NCBI GenBank assembly: GCA_004154925.1
Contig: QJNS01000103.1
Location: 124,001 to 188,000, forward strand
Length of the DNA: 64,000 nucleotides
Source of the DNA: Monosporascus cannonballus
Taxonomy: Eukaryota > Ascomycota > Sordariomycetes > Xylariales
Direction of reading: 5' to 3'
Shown: positions 12,695 to 23,924 of the stretch, piece by piece
Numbering within the stretch: the first letter of the stretch is position 1
Layout: the number at the start of each line of letters is the position of its first letter
Notes under the pieces: generated by a model
What the model was told of the DNA's origin: nothing
Seen by the model: only the letters and a program-made list of their open reading frames with translations
The model's database searches: none
Made by a program: the position numbers and the translations under genes

Positions 12695-13045
12695 AATGAC
12701 GTATATTAGTTAGACTTTCAATTAAGCTTTAAATTTAATTTATACAGATGTATATTAATACAAATATCGTATCAATTTAAATAATAAAATATTTTAATTA
12801 CGTTTTACAGCAAACAAAATATTTTCACTACTAAGATTATTTATCAAGTTAAGATTATTTAAATTGTAAAAATAAGAAATCTTTATATTTTATAGCAATT
12901 AATTAGATTCTTATTAAATTGTAACGTTTTTACAAATTCTATTAAGATGTACTAGGGATTTGCCGTTAAAAAAAATCCAAATTACGTAATTCGCTTGTAT
13001 AAATCTGACCGTTTGTTACGTCTGGCTTTGGCTTGAGTCGTAATA
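12695..13045 (-). repeat. GyA-2 5' LTR
   Basis: The left part matches the GyA LTR block containing gtatcgt and aataaa (12740-12790). The right part (about 12967-13045) matches the terminal block aaatccaaattacgtaa ... gcttgagtcgtaata. It is followed by the TSD GCATG at 13046-13050. The left boundary is uncertain by a few bases. Confidence 0.78.
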
Positions 13046-14368
13046 GCATGGGAATTTTAAATTTAATATTAATTTTTAATATAATTATTTAACCTATTTT
13101 ATTACCAAAAATATTTTAATATTAACAAGCTCGTTATACGTATTTTTGTGAATATTTACTATAAATTTACAAGTAACGTTTAATAAAATAATACGAATAT
13201 TTCTATAACAATTATAATATTATATTAATAAATTGGTAAATAAATTAGGAACTCAGTTATTTTCAGGATAATTAATTCAATATTGTAAATAAAAATATCC
13301 CCTTTTATTTATCTGTTTTGTTACTCTGTTTTATTTATCCCTTTATCTAATATCGAAATGTATTACACAGTTTATAATTTAAGCCGATTTGCTATATAAG
13401 GTTTTCTTATAATTTTGTAAAAAAATAATACTTTTATCGAAAGTAATATCGTGTGGTAATCCGTACATGCTGATAAATCTTTTAGCGAAAATATATGTTA
13501 GTTATTTAGCGTTAATAACTTTTTAATAAATAGAATAAAAGTTTAAGAATATTATATTTATTTATTGACGATTTAAAATATTTATAATAATATATTTTTA
13601 TTACTAGATTTTCTGAAAAAAATATTTATACACAAAACTTATAACATTTATAATATTTGTACAGTTTATAGTACTTTATTTTAATTTCATTAATGAAACT
13701 ATACTGTTTTTTTACATTATTCTTTTTTATCGAAATATAATAATACTGTTAATATCGTTTTAAATCTGTATATATCTTTGCATATTTATATAATTAATAT
13801 TTGTATATTTTCCGCATTAACACCTATTGTCATTTTTTCGAACCTTGAAATATATTCGTTTTTTTAATAAAAGACTACTTTGATTTTGATAAACCTTTTA
13901 ATATATTTTTAAAAATACTTCTCGGATTACCAGAATTTGTTCCAGGCGTAATTATCTTTTTATCACAATATTAAGATTTATACCATCAATTTGAAGCCAT
14001 TCTTTTTCGAAATTTATTTATTTATTTAAAAAATTAAGTCCCTAACTTTCAAGCCTTTTTTATTAATAATAAATTTTAATCATTATTCTATGGGTTTTAT
14101 AATTATAACAAATAAAGTAAATCTTTGATACATCTAATTAGCTTTAACTTAAAATATATTTTGAAAAATATTTAAATTTTCAAAAAGCGGTGATCATAAT
14201 TATAAAATGCTTATTTGAAATATCGTATTTAAATCAGGCATTTCTAATTTGTATAAAAATATAATAAAGTATAATTTGCCTTAATTATTTTATTATTCAA
14301 TTACCTCGTTTAATACAGAATTCGAAATATCGGGTTTTAATATAACCAGACGTATCTAGTTATATATA
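13046..14368 (-). pseudogene. GyA-3 pol middle fragment (integrase to RNase H)
   Basis: It continues 1-355 and aligns with GyA-1 at about 2030-3415; 13375-13450 matches the taatttaggccgat...ggcctta landmark at 2340-2370. Near 14330 it has the RNase H landmark attcgaaatatcggg. It stops at ATATA (14364-14368), the TSD of GyC-1, and resumes at 35086. No frame is open. Confidence 0.72.
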
Positions 14369-14575
14369 TATAAGATAATGAATAGCTGTGAGCTAGAATA
14401 AGGTAATCTCCGACTAGTCGTAAAACAGATTCTAAAAAATAAATATATTAAGTTTATTTCTATCTGGCGTTTCCTATTAACTGCCAGATAATGGAGTTAT
14501 ATTAATAAGTAAGTCGATGGCTGATTGGTAGCTAGTCAGTTATTAGCCTTATTTCTATAAGGGCTGTATTTCATA
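14369..14575 (-). repeat. GyC-1 3' LTR
   Basis: It pairs with 34879-35085 and matches the LTRs at 26345, 33455, 54875 and, inverted, 58862. Landmarks are gatagctgtgagctgg-like and gctgattggtagctagtcag. Confidence 0.92.
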
Positions 14576-16250
14576 ATTACTTTTTCCTTCGAAGTTATTA
14601 ATCCTTAATAATATTATTCTTAATTTAATATAACGCATTTCGAAAATCTGGTTCCGTATATTTATTGATAATTTCCTATTATAAATACAAAAATTATATT
14701 ATATTACAAGTAATTATCGTAATAATTAATACGTTTTATATTAAATAATTAATTATATTTCGCCTAGCTTCTTATAATAATCCGTTTCTTAATATTATTT
14801 CGTTTACTTTTTTCCTTTTACGTTTATATCTTTATTTTTTTACGTTCGTTTTTCGTTCGGTTTCTCGTTTTTTTATTTTCATTTTATCTTTTCTATTTAC
14901 TTTATGTATAATTTCCGTTTTTTTCTCTTCGTTATATTTTTTTCTCGTAAAAAAGTTTACGAAAAATGGTATTTTAATATTAATAATAACTAAGATTTTT
15001 TTCAACGTTGTCCTTTCGACGCCGACGGTAAGACAAATATTAATCGTATTACAGACGGTAATAAGTCGTATTATATTTACGTAATATAACGTTATATCGA
15101 TTACCATATAATTTATATTTAAATTCCGAACGCCTTATATTACGTCTTAATTCAATATTATTAATGAACCTTTTGTATAATAAATAATTATTTTTAATAT
15201 TACTAATATCGCCGTTTGATTTCTCTTTAAATTCTGATAATTTTTAAGGATATTGCCCAAACGGTTTTTTAATTCGGTACCAATAATTAGGAGTAAATCG
15301 ATAAGCTCGAAAAAGCTCGTATTGCGCGTACCTAATATAAGCGTTTTAATGTAATTGCAATCGGTCGTTAACTTAACGTCTTTCGTAAAGCCGAATTCGC
15401 CTTTAACATAATTATTATTAAGAAATATTGTTTTTTTAATATATCGGAAATTAATTTCTGATTATCCGTTATAGTTAATTTAATTTAATTTTAATACCGT
15501 TTTATAAATGTACAAATTTATGATTTTTTAATAAATATTATAATTTTTATTATTATTCCGCAGTTAATTTTAATTAACCGCAATTTTAGAGTATCTTTAT
15601 AAATGAGGCAGCTTTTAAGGGCCGTTATACGGTCGCGTTTTTCGTTTACAAATATTTTCCGCTTATATTTCAACGCTTTAACGAAATTCTAATACTTATT
15701 AAAACTTATAATTTAAAATCGGCTTTATCCTGTAAAATAATTATTAAACTTAAATATATTAAACGTTTTAAGAACGGCGCCTTATTTCCAATTAGTAACA
15801 AATTGTATTCCGGTTATCTAAGCTCTAAGTTCTATAAGGAATAAAACATTTTTAAATTGTTTTTCAAATTTTACGCTTAATAAATTTAATTAATATACTT
15901 ATTTTTTGCCGTTATATATTTTCCTATTAATTACCGATATTCTGTTATTAATATCTTTAATACGTTAATTAAGGGTTAATTAATGCAAAATTTAATAATT
16001 AAACGTAAGATTTTGTTTTCGAAGTAAAATTTCGAGTTTATTATGTAATTTGTCGGTTTTTAACCAGTATTTAATAAAATAACTATTTGCTAAAAATTTA
16101 ACAACAATTATATAACTAAGTAATACTTTAACGTTAATATCTTAATTTTGTTTAAAATTATCTTTTGTAATTCTATAATTATTAGTCGATTAACTTCCGA
16201 TCGGGCTATTATTCCCTGGCGGTTTTTCGATCGCTTTATTTTTTAAATAT
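14576..16250 (-). pseudogene. GyC-1 third coding region downstream of the chromodomain (function unknown)
   Basis: This stretch lies between the chromodomain (about 16270-16390) and the 3' LTR. The minus strand is A-rich as in pol, and a 91-codon open frame survives at 14832-15107. That frame starts MVIDITLYYVNIIRL and ends in a Lys/Glu/Arg-rich tail (KKRETERKTNVKK). Upstream on the same strand (about 15120-15440) GyC-2 keeps a matching frame containing FGFTKNVKSITDY. GyC-2 and GyC-3 have the same region at the same place, so it belongs to the family and is not a later insertion. I do not recognise the product. It is extra to the usual gag-pol layout of chromoviruses. Confidence 0.5.
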
Positions 16251-16259
16251 ATATCTAGC

Positions 16260-17213
16260 CTTTTTTTTATAATATTATAATATTTTGGTTACGTTTTCGA
16301 AATATGTTCGGGGCTTTTATTATTGTATTCGGCGGGCCAGCTTTTTTATTTATTTAAATATTTACGATATCTTCGATTTTTTCGCTGACTGATAATATTT
16401 TTTATTATTTATTTTTTCCGGTTCCTTTACCAAATTTAATAACGTTATCTAAACGTTACTTAATTCCCGATTATATTACGGTTCTAGGAAAAACTACCGG
16501 GAATATATCATATATCTATTAATATTTAATAAGAAAAATTATTTTCTACGCCTAGGAACTTATTTACTTCTTGATCGTAACCTGGATATAAGTAAATACA
16601 AACCTTTTAATTTTGAAATTAAAGTTTTTAATTAATAAATTTACTTATTGTCTTAATTCAAATTTTATAAGTATATAACGTTAATTATAATACATTTTTA
16701 AGGCTGGCGTTACCTTTTTCAAATATTTGTATATTATTTGATAAATAGCTATTATGTTTTTAAAACGCTCCTTAATTTCTTATATTTATTCCTTAAACCT
16801 TTATAAAAGATATTTACTATTCTTAGATAATATTTATATAGGGCTTCGAACGAAAAACGGCCGGCAAATGCATTTCGCGTATTATTATATCCAAATTCTG
16901 TATTTTGTAGTACCTTTATCTATGTGAGATAAGCGAGGGTGCGACGCTAACCACAAAATCAAAAGATCAACAATTCGAAACCCCAATTGAGATTTGGGCA
17001 CTCAAATCCACCTTATAAGAGCGCATGCAATAAGCTTCCAGGTACGTTATAATCCAATTATTTTAATATTTATTAACGTAATTACAGAAATACTGTTTTA
17101 AAACTTAATAAATACGTTCGATCTACTTATTAATTTACGCATAATCAGTGGTTAGTATTTGTCGCTTTATTTTTCGTTTCTTTTAAAATTCCGCCTAAAA
17201 TTAATTCGTGAAC
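16260..17213 (-). pseudogene. GyC-1 integrase C-terminal part and chromodomain
   Basis: Minus-strand chromodomain residues RYRKYLNK-stop-KSWPAEYN lie at about 16300-16390, comparable with YEYLFK..TWPTKYNT in GyC-2. Upstream is the C-terminal part of integrase, interrupted at 16923-17040 by a short LTR-like repeat. It is cut at TGAAC (17209-17213) by GyB-1. The remaining integrase core continues at 23925. Confidence 0.7.
16923..17040. repeat. 118-bp short LTR-like insertion, less AT-rich than its surroundings
   Basis: It is homologous to 47290-47408 (119 bp), sharing gacgctaaccacaa and atccaccttataag. It begins TGTGAG and ends TTCCA. It interrupts integrase sequence that is continuous in GyC-3 (around 57405, ctttatccaattatttt). 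Unlike the copy at 47290 I could not find a clean 5-bp TSD here; the flanks show only an imperfect gtacctttatc / gtacgttataatc similarity. Confidence 0.65.
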
Positions 17214-17607
17214 TGTTATGACCTAACGGTCTTGGCTTCTTTCCGGACGGTCAGGACCACAAGAGGAACGGGTCCCACCCTAGCCAAGACGTTATGTGAC
17301 TAGCTTAAAGGTTTTAAGGCGCCAAGTACCTTAAGCCTTTTAAGCCAGCAAAAAGGCTTAAAAAGCTTAAAGGTTTTAAGGGTTTAAGCCGTTTAAATAC
17401 CTTAAGCCAAGATAAAAATATATACGTTCGTTATTTCCATAATTTAAATAATAACAATTTACAATAATAATTCGTTATTTAAAATATTCTTAATATTACG
17501 AGACGTAAAAAGTTATTATATTTATTACTTAAATTCCCACGATATTTCTGTTAATATAAATCCGTTATTTTAGGTTTAATAATTGGTTAATTAATTTAGC
17601 CGTTATA
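17214..17607 (+). repeat. GyB-1 5' LTR
   Basis: It starts TGTTATGACCTAACGG and pairs with 23532-23924. The U3 half holds many direct and inverted copies of CTTAAAGG/CCTTAAG-like words (17305-17405). Confidence 0.94.
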
Positions 17608-17689
17608 CGTTATAAGTTTTTATTTAATAATACCGTTAAATTCTAAGTAATATTTACTATTGTCAAAATATTGACTAGTATTTAAGAAA

Positions 17690-19490
17690 CCCTTATTTAA
17701 TAGTTTTAGGCTTAAATGCGGGAACTGGAAAAAGAAATTCGACAATTTAGGGTTACGCCTACATAACTTTTTTTCGTTCGTATAAAGCCGAAAAAACCAG
17801 AACCTTACGATAAAAAAAAATTACCTTTAAATTTTCTTAATTTAGGTACGAATTTACTTTTGCTTCTTAAGTCTTAGCGACTCAGCGGATATGGTCCTAA
17901 TAATAAGAGTGTACCTGGCAAAAAATACGGCTAATTAATTTAAACTTCTTATGAAAAATTTTTTGAAAATAAAAAAAATAAATAAAAAGAACTTTATTAA
18001 CGAGATTTTTTCGATTTATACTAATTTTGAAAATAAAGTACGCGATAATTTCGGTAATCCGGATAAAAAACGATTAATGGTTTAATAATTCCTATAATTC
18101 CGATAAAAAAAATTTACGTCCAAGTACGCCGTAACCTTTAAAGGTTTTGCGGCTAAAGCAAAATAAGGAAATAATAAAACCGATACTTTTATCGATATAT
18201 TTTATAAAAATTTAAAAAACGATATAAAGGATAAAATTATTCGGATCGAACGATTAATTACCTTAAACCGGTATATTGCAAAAATAACTAAGATTAATAA
18301 TTGATAATTTAAAAAACGATAAAAAAAAGAAAAAATAATATGCCTTACGTTCGGAATAAAAGTCCAACTAAAGGAAAAAAATAATATTAAGATTTATAAA
18401 ATTTGGCGTTATTGATAAATAAGATTAAAGCCAGATTAAGTGCTTTAATTATAACAAAATAAAATATAAGACCTATAAGTACAAAAATTGAAAAAATTAC
18501 GATAAAATAATTAAACCCCTATACCGGAAAAATAATTTAGGAATAATTAAAAAAATAATAACAAAGTTATTAATATAATATAAACTAAATACGTATTAAA
18601 CCTTAAGCAAAAAGTCTAATAAAGATTATTACAATAAAAAATTCTACAAGAAATAGGAAAAGCCAAAAAGCTAATTTAACAAATAACGCAAATATAACAA
18701 AAGGCATTATAAGGATAATTACGTAAATACCAGGGTTGGATAAAAGAAATTTGTCCCGGAATACCTAATCAATATAGCAAAATGTACGTTATATACTGTC
18801 AACAACGAGAATACCCCGATTACGAAAAATAAAAATAATATATTTACGTACGAATTACCTGCATATATTATAAGGGATTCGATTTTTCAAATCGAACCGG
18901 GCATAACAAGAACGACAAATAATGGTATCGACAGTTTCGAACCATAACGCCAGGAAATATCCAGCAGTTGGCCGAAACAGAAAATTAGCCCGAAAGAAAA
19001 TAATGCCCATAAAAAGACCCTTTTTATCACTATAAATAATGCAATTACCAAACGGAAAAGGAGTTAATTTAACGTACGGTAAAAGAATATTATTAAAAAG
19101 TTATTACGGACCTCCATTTTCAATTAATATTTAATATAAATCCTTACGAAAAAAGATTATTAAAAAAATACGTTAATTTATAAAAACTCCTTAAAACGAT
19201 AATTATAACGACGCATAATAAGATATAATTATAAATATAAAAAAATAATTTATTCGATAAAAAAGGAATTATAAAAAAATCAAAAATAATTAATACGGCT
19301 CGAAAAAATGATATGCTAACAATAACGATGAATATAATAACTTAGCGCGTTAAACGAAAAAACATAAATAAAGCTTAATTAATTGGAATAAGAATTAAAA
19401 AAAGAATTTCTTAAAAAAAAGTTGCAAAATAATAAAGTTTAAGGAAATTAAAAAAAACTTCCCAAAAAAGTTTTAAGCGCAATAATAAAA
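17690..19490 (+). pseudogene. GyB-1 gag region
   Basis: This is A-rich plus-strand coding sequence between the leader and protease, lysine- and asparagine-rich in all readable frames and broken by many TAA stops of the CAA/CAG type. A homologous start (gcgggaactggaaaaagaaa near 17716) recurs degraded in GyA-4 near 41610, so gag is shared between the GyA and GyB families. I could not read a convincing CCHC knuckle. The call rests on position and homology. Confidence 0.6.
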
Positions 19491-19499
19491 AACGTTAAC

Positions 19500-19900
19500 G
19501 ACCTTAGTATTTTGGATATATATATCGGAACGTATTAATATATCGTAATGGTAAATTACGGAATTTTGGGCGGAAATTATATTGTACCGGATATAATTAA
19601 TAAGTTTAAATTACTATAGAAATATAAGTTAAAATCTTATATAACGACGAATGTCGAAAGTTAGGAATTCGTTTACGATAACGGAAAAATTATATACGAA
19701 ATTAATTATTTCGAGATTTTTGTTTAAGGACGATATTAAACGGTTAATTTCGATATCGTTCCATTTGGGAATTACGATATGATCTTAGAATTATTATAAA
19801 TACGCCAATATGGAATTTTGATTAATAACGGAATTAATTAAATAAAATTTACTTTATTTTTTATTAATAAATAAAAAAAATTAAGATATTAATATTCGAT
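19500..19900 (+). pseudogene. GyB-1 retropepsin region
   Basis: The translation reads LGGNYIVPDIINKFKLL, then YDNGKIIYEINYFEIFV, then VNFDIVPFGNYDMILELL. This matches the retropepsin pattern: substrate flap, a strand rich in Ile/Phe, and the late FD-x-V-x-x-G-x-x-D-(M/V)-(I/V)-L-(E/G) block. The N-terminal D-(S/T)-G is not intact (LGGN at that position, changes including G-to-A). Known role of the family: maturation of Gag-Pol in virus-like particles. It lies in the same polyprotein as RT, with the expected spacing of about 0.8 kb to the RT core. Confidence 0.7.
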
Positions 19901-20149
19901 CGATAATGGCGATAAATATAGGTATAAAAATACGACAAATACCTTATTACCTAAAAAAATAAGATCTAAAAAAAACAGGCATTAAAAAAAATACGACGTA
20001 TTATTATTATTATTAAAGCAAAACTAAAGTAATTAAATAATAATCTGGAACAATAAAAATAACAGCCCAAAAAATTACAAAATTTAATTAATATGTTATT
20101 ATAATATTCCAGATACAAATAGTTCTTTAAGAAAAAACTTGATACGAAA

Positions 20150-20985
20150 TTATTAGAATATAGCGAATAAAATTATGAAATAGTTCTTAAAGAAGGATTT
20201 TCGAAAAAGTTTTACCTCATTTATAACCTTAATAAAAATAAATTACGTATTTTCAGAAAATATCTGGAAAATCGGCTATAGAAAGAATAAATTCGACCTT
20301 CAAAATCACTAGCAGGATATCTTATGTTTTTTGTATCTAAAAAAAAAGAGAAATTACGACTTATAGTTAATTAACGATAATTAAATAACGTTATTATTAA
20401 AAATTAAATATTATTACCCTTAATTACGGAAATAAAAAAACCGATTTTATGGAACCAAATAATTCATAATATTCGATCTTAAAAATGGATATAACCTTAT
20501 TAAGATGAAAAAAAAATACGAATAAAAAATAACTTTCAAAATAAAGCACGGATTATTTAAGTATTTGGTTATACTAATAGGATTTACAATCGTATTAACA
20601 ATTTTTTAACGAATAATTAATTACGTATTACGAAAATACCTAGATATTTTCATTGTTTATTATTTCGACGATATTTTTATTTTTTCGAAAATAGAAGAAA
20701 TATACGTAAAATACGTTTATAAAGTTTTTTAAATTTTATAAAACGCAAAATTACTTATTAATGCAAAAAGAAATTAATTTTATATATAAGAAATAAAATA
20801 TCTGAAATATATTATTACCTTAAAATAAATCAAAATAAACCCCAAGAAAATCGCTGTAATTACAAAATAATAAACGCCAAATAGGGTTAAAAAAATATAA
20901 AACATTTTTGGTTTCGCCAATTACTACAAGAAGTTTATTCGAAACTTTAGCAAAATAATTATACCTTTAATAAATCTTACGAAAA
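20150..20985 (+). pseudogene. GyB-1 reverse transcriptase
   Basis: Visible landmarks in order are GYLMFFVSKKKEKLRLIVN, NNVIIKN and LLPLITEIK. The catalytic motif YFDD is intact at 20661-20672 in the context VYYFDDIFIFSK. This matches Ty3/gypsy RT with standard spacing. Several TAA stops and at least one frameshift (near 20440-20460) prevent translation. RT copies element RNA into DNA. The RNase H domain follows directly. Confidence 0.88.
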
Positions 20986-21490
20986 AAAAAGTTTAAATGG
21001 ACGCCAAATACGGAAAAAGCATTTCAGAATGTTAAGAATATAATTATTAATAAACTAGTACTAATTATATATGATTTAAACCGCCCCGTTAAATTAAAAA
21101 CCGATATTTCGGATTACATATTAAATATAATAATCGGATAACGAAATAATTAAGGTAAATTACACCTTATTGCATTTTTTTCATATAAATTAAAAAGAAC
21201 TAAATTTAATTACGGCATTCCAAATAAGGAATTTATGGCTATTATTATGGCATTTCGAAGATTTAGGCATTTCTTAAAGAAAAACTTATATTAGGTTAAA
21301 ATTTATACGGATTATCAAAATTTTACCGAATTTACCACGACCAAGGAATTTATAAAATAACAACTTCGTTATACGGAAAAATGGGCGAATTCCAATTTCG
21401 TTATCATCTATAAGAAAGGATTAAAAAACGGCAAAGCAAATACTTTAAACCAATAATTAAATCTTAAAAAGAAATTGGTTAAAATTAAAT
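20986..21490 (+). pseudogene. GyB-1 RNase H domain
   Basis: The frame reads [101 protein letters not shown] and NGKANTLN. This is the complete order of motifs for the Ty3 RNase H domain. The acidic residues are only partly readable (D in KTDISDY, E in NKEF, D in YTDYQN). Interruptions are TAA codons only, so this piece is nearly in one frame. Confidence 0.9.
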
Positions 21491-21499
21491 ATATAATTT

Positions 21500-22920
21500 T
21501 TGATATCATTATAAAAGGATATTTATACCTATAACAAATTATAACAATTCGGGCAATATCTTACGATATACATCAAAAAATTTAATAACATAACGATAAC
21601 CTTCTAAAAAACTAAAAAAATAAAGCAGATACAGGTCCTAAAGGAATACCGAAAAAACCTAGCACGAAAAATATACGAACATCAGTTATATGGATATCCA
21701 GGAATCTATAAAAGCTTAAAACAAATCAAACGAATATATTATTTTCCTAAAATAAAATTTACGGTCCAAAAGATTACATAATAATATAATATCTATACCA
21801 AAATAAAAGCATTACGATATAAACCATACGGAAAATTACAACCATTACTAATCGTAAAACGACTATAGGATTTGATTATTATGGACTTTATTACCAAATT
21901 TCCTTTATCCCAAATTCCAGCGACAAAAATATATTACGATAATATATTCATAATCGTTAATTAATTTACGAAATTTTCCTATTTTTTACTATATTACGAG
22001 AATATAAACGTCGAATAACTAATATATTTTTTTTTAAATATGTTTTTAATATATACGGGCTTTTAATAAAAATAATATTGAAAAAAGGATTAACGTTTAT
22101 ATCCAAATTTGGGTAAGGCCTAATAGCATAAATCGGTTTAAACCATAAATTATTTAACGTTTTTAAACTTTAGACGGATAAATAAATAAAATAATTACAC
22201 CAAATATTAAAAATATATTTACGATATTATATTAATTATAAACAAAATAATTAGGTTAAAAAATTACTTATCGTTTAATTAATTTATAATATTAATTATT
22301 ACGAAAATATTAAAATTATTTTAATAAATGTAAATCTTGGTTTTATCTTAGAAATTTACAAAGAAATATATAACGATAGTTTAATTAATATTAAAATAAT
22401 TTTTACGTCAAAATAATTAAAGTAATTACATTAAAAAATAAAAACAGAATTAAAGTTCGTACGTAATTAGATAAATAAATATTATAACTAAAAACGATTA
22501 AAAGGATTAATTTTCGAAAAAAGGGAAATAATTTATTTTGTTATTAAAAATATCAAAATAAAACGTTTAAATTAAAAATGCAATTTCAAATATATCGGTT
22601 TATATAAAATTAATAAGAAAATTTCAGAAAATAATTACTAATTAAAATTCTTACTTGAAATTAAATTTCACTTAATTTTTTACGTCTTTTTATTCCAATT
22701 AACAGCAAATACAATTAAAGTACGAATGGCATAAAATAAAATGGAAATAAAAGACGAGATAATATGTAAAATAAAAAGAATTTTCGATATGCGGAAATAA
22801 AATAAACTTACCTAGTACCTAATTAAGTGAAAAAAGCACCTAGATTCTGAAAATTTATAAAAACTAACCAAAAACCTTATTGGTACCTAACGCCTATTAA
22901 AAAATTTTCATTAGCAATAA
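21500..22920 (+). pseudogene. GyB-1 integrase and C-terminal chromodomain
   Basis: The integrase core shows LIIMDFITKFPLSQIPATK and FIIVN-stop-FTKFSYFLLYYE at about 21870-22010, which contains the first catalytic Asp (MDFIT). The later Asp and Glu positions are hard to read. The chromodomain at about 22801-22920 reads YLIK-stop-KKHLDSEN (22816-22830 for the first five codons), equivalent to the YLVKWKGYPDSENTW consensus of chromoviruses. Chromodomains are known to direct integration to H3K9-methylated chromatin, which fits the dense nesting here. The end overlaps the antisense accessory frame. Confidence 0.85.
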
Positions 22921-23439
22921 CAGGCGTATTTAAATTAACAGCCAACCAATTAATAATCGGAATATCGGGCCAGTTAGCCGCAACTTATGTTAACGTAACG
23001 GCCGTAACGGCGGCCTCTAATTATTATTATTTTTTCTTTAAACGTTCAAATTCCTCCATCGCCTCCGTACCTTAAATACCTTGACAAAATATTTTTATAC
23101 AGCAATAATAAAATAACCGCCTTTGTTTTTATAGGCAATCTAATTTATTGGCAGCGGCCCGCAACGTTTTACGAACCTGTTTTTTTTATACTTTAAACGG
23201 TTTTTTTCGTTAAGTAATTTTTGGTATTTAATTTCCGAAGGCCTCAAAATGTTATAAAGGTTACTATAATAAATATATCGTGCATATTTCAAAGATTTTC
23301 GAACGACTTTGTATTTTGTATTTTCCTTTTCATAACAAAAACAAAAAGGTATTTTAAAACCAAAACGTTTAATATGTTTTAAAAGGATTAAAACGTTAAT
23401 ATATTTACAAAAACGAGATTTTTTAATATAACCCAACAT
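22808..23439 (-). pseudogene. Antisense accessory ORF of GyB-1 (Cys-rich plus coiled coil)
   Basis: The N-terminal 99 codons (23439-23140) are fully open on the minus strand, starting MLGYIKKSRFCKY and including FCFCYEKENTKYKVVRKS with LKYARY following. This suggests C-x6-C-x6-C-x2-C with Cys-to-Tyr RIP changes. After a one-base shift near 23152 a second frame continues with only TAA interruptions: LRAAANKLDCL, then EAMEEFERLKKK and LEAAVTAVTLT, then NWLAVNLNTP, ending at TAA 22808-22810. The middle is a predicted coiled coil rich in Glu/Lys/Leu. It is homologous to 1103-1675 (shared FFDWLILENLN/IINWLAVNLN and LTGIRR/LIGVRY). It is tail to tail with, and overlaps, the chromodomain. Function unknown. 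Confidence 0.75.
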
Positions 23440-23531
23440 GATAAATATAAAAAAAGGAAAGTTATTTACCTAAATTAATAAAATAAATAATTTAATCTTT
23501 AAGGATAAAGATTTTAAAAAAGGAAAAATCA

Positions 23532-23924
23532 TATTATAACCTAACGATCTTGGCTTTTTTCCGGACGGTCAGGACCATAAAAAAACGGGTCCCACCTTAG
23601 CCAAAACGTTACGTAATTAGCTTAAAGGTCTTAAGGCGCCAAGCACCTTAAGCCTCTTAAGTTAGCAAGAAGGCTTAAAAAGCTCAAAGGTCTCAAAGGT
23701 TTAAGCCGTTTAAGCACCTTGAACCAAAATAAGAATATATACGCTTATTATTTCCATAGTTTAAATAACAATAGCTTACAATAATAATTCGTTACCCAAA
23801 ATACCTTTGGTATTACGAGACGTAATAAGTTACTATATTTATTGCTCAGATTCCCACGATACTCCTGCCAACATAAACCTGTCGACTTAGGTTTAATAGT
23901 TGGTTAATTAGCCTAGCCGTCATA
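23532..23924 (+). repeat. GyB-1 3' LTR
   Basis: It pairs with 17214-17607; starts TATTATAAC (RIP-altered TGTTATGAC) and ends GCCGTCATA. It is less AT-rich than the 5' LTR, so the two LTRs were mutated to different degrees. Confidence 0.94.

Larger units (their letters stand above)
356..13045 (-). mobile_element. GyA-2: complete but RIP-degraded Ty3/gypsy element hosting GyA-1
   Basis: The element is bounded by GyA-type LTRs, with the 3' LTR at 356-531 plus 7308-7501 and the 5' LTR at about 12695-13045. The flanking 5-mers are GCATA (351-355) and GCATG (13046-13050), a TSD differing by one G-to-A change of the RIP type. Between the LTRs lie an antisense accessory frame, pol and gag in the same order as in GyA-1. 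GyA-1 sits inside its 3' LTR. GyA-2 itself was inserted into the integrase region of GyA-3, whose sequence continues on both sides. Divergence from GyA-1 is intermediate between GyA-1 and GyA-3. Confidence 0.87.
17214..23924 (+). mobile_element. GyB-1: full-length Ty3/gypsy chromovirus on the plus strand, inserted in GyC-1 integrase
   Basis: The LTRs are 394 bp (17214-17607) and 393 bp (23532-23924). The TSD is TGAAC (17209-17213) against TGAAT (23925-23929), a RIP-type C/T difference. Gag, protease, RT with YFDD, RNase H, integrase and chromodomain follow on the plus strand, and an antisense accessory frame lies next to the 3' LTR. It is the most readable pol in the window. Its LTR shares roughly its last 150-200 bases with GyA LTRs, but its U3 half is unrelated. 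Confidence 0.94.

Noticed and set aside
16923..17040. tRNA-derived SINE or tRNA gene
   Set aside because: There is a B-box-like stretch, but no cloverleaf, no tail, and the homologous copy has TG/CA ends with a 5-bp TSD, which fits an LTR better.
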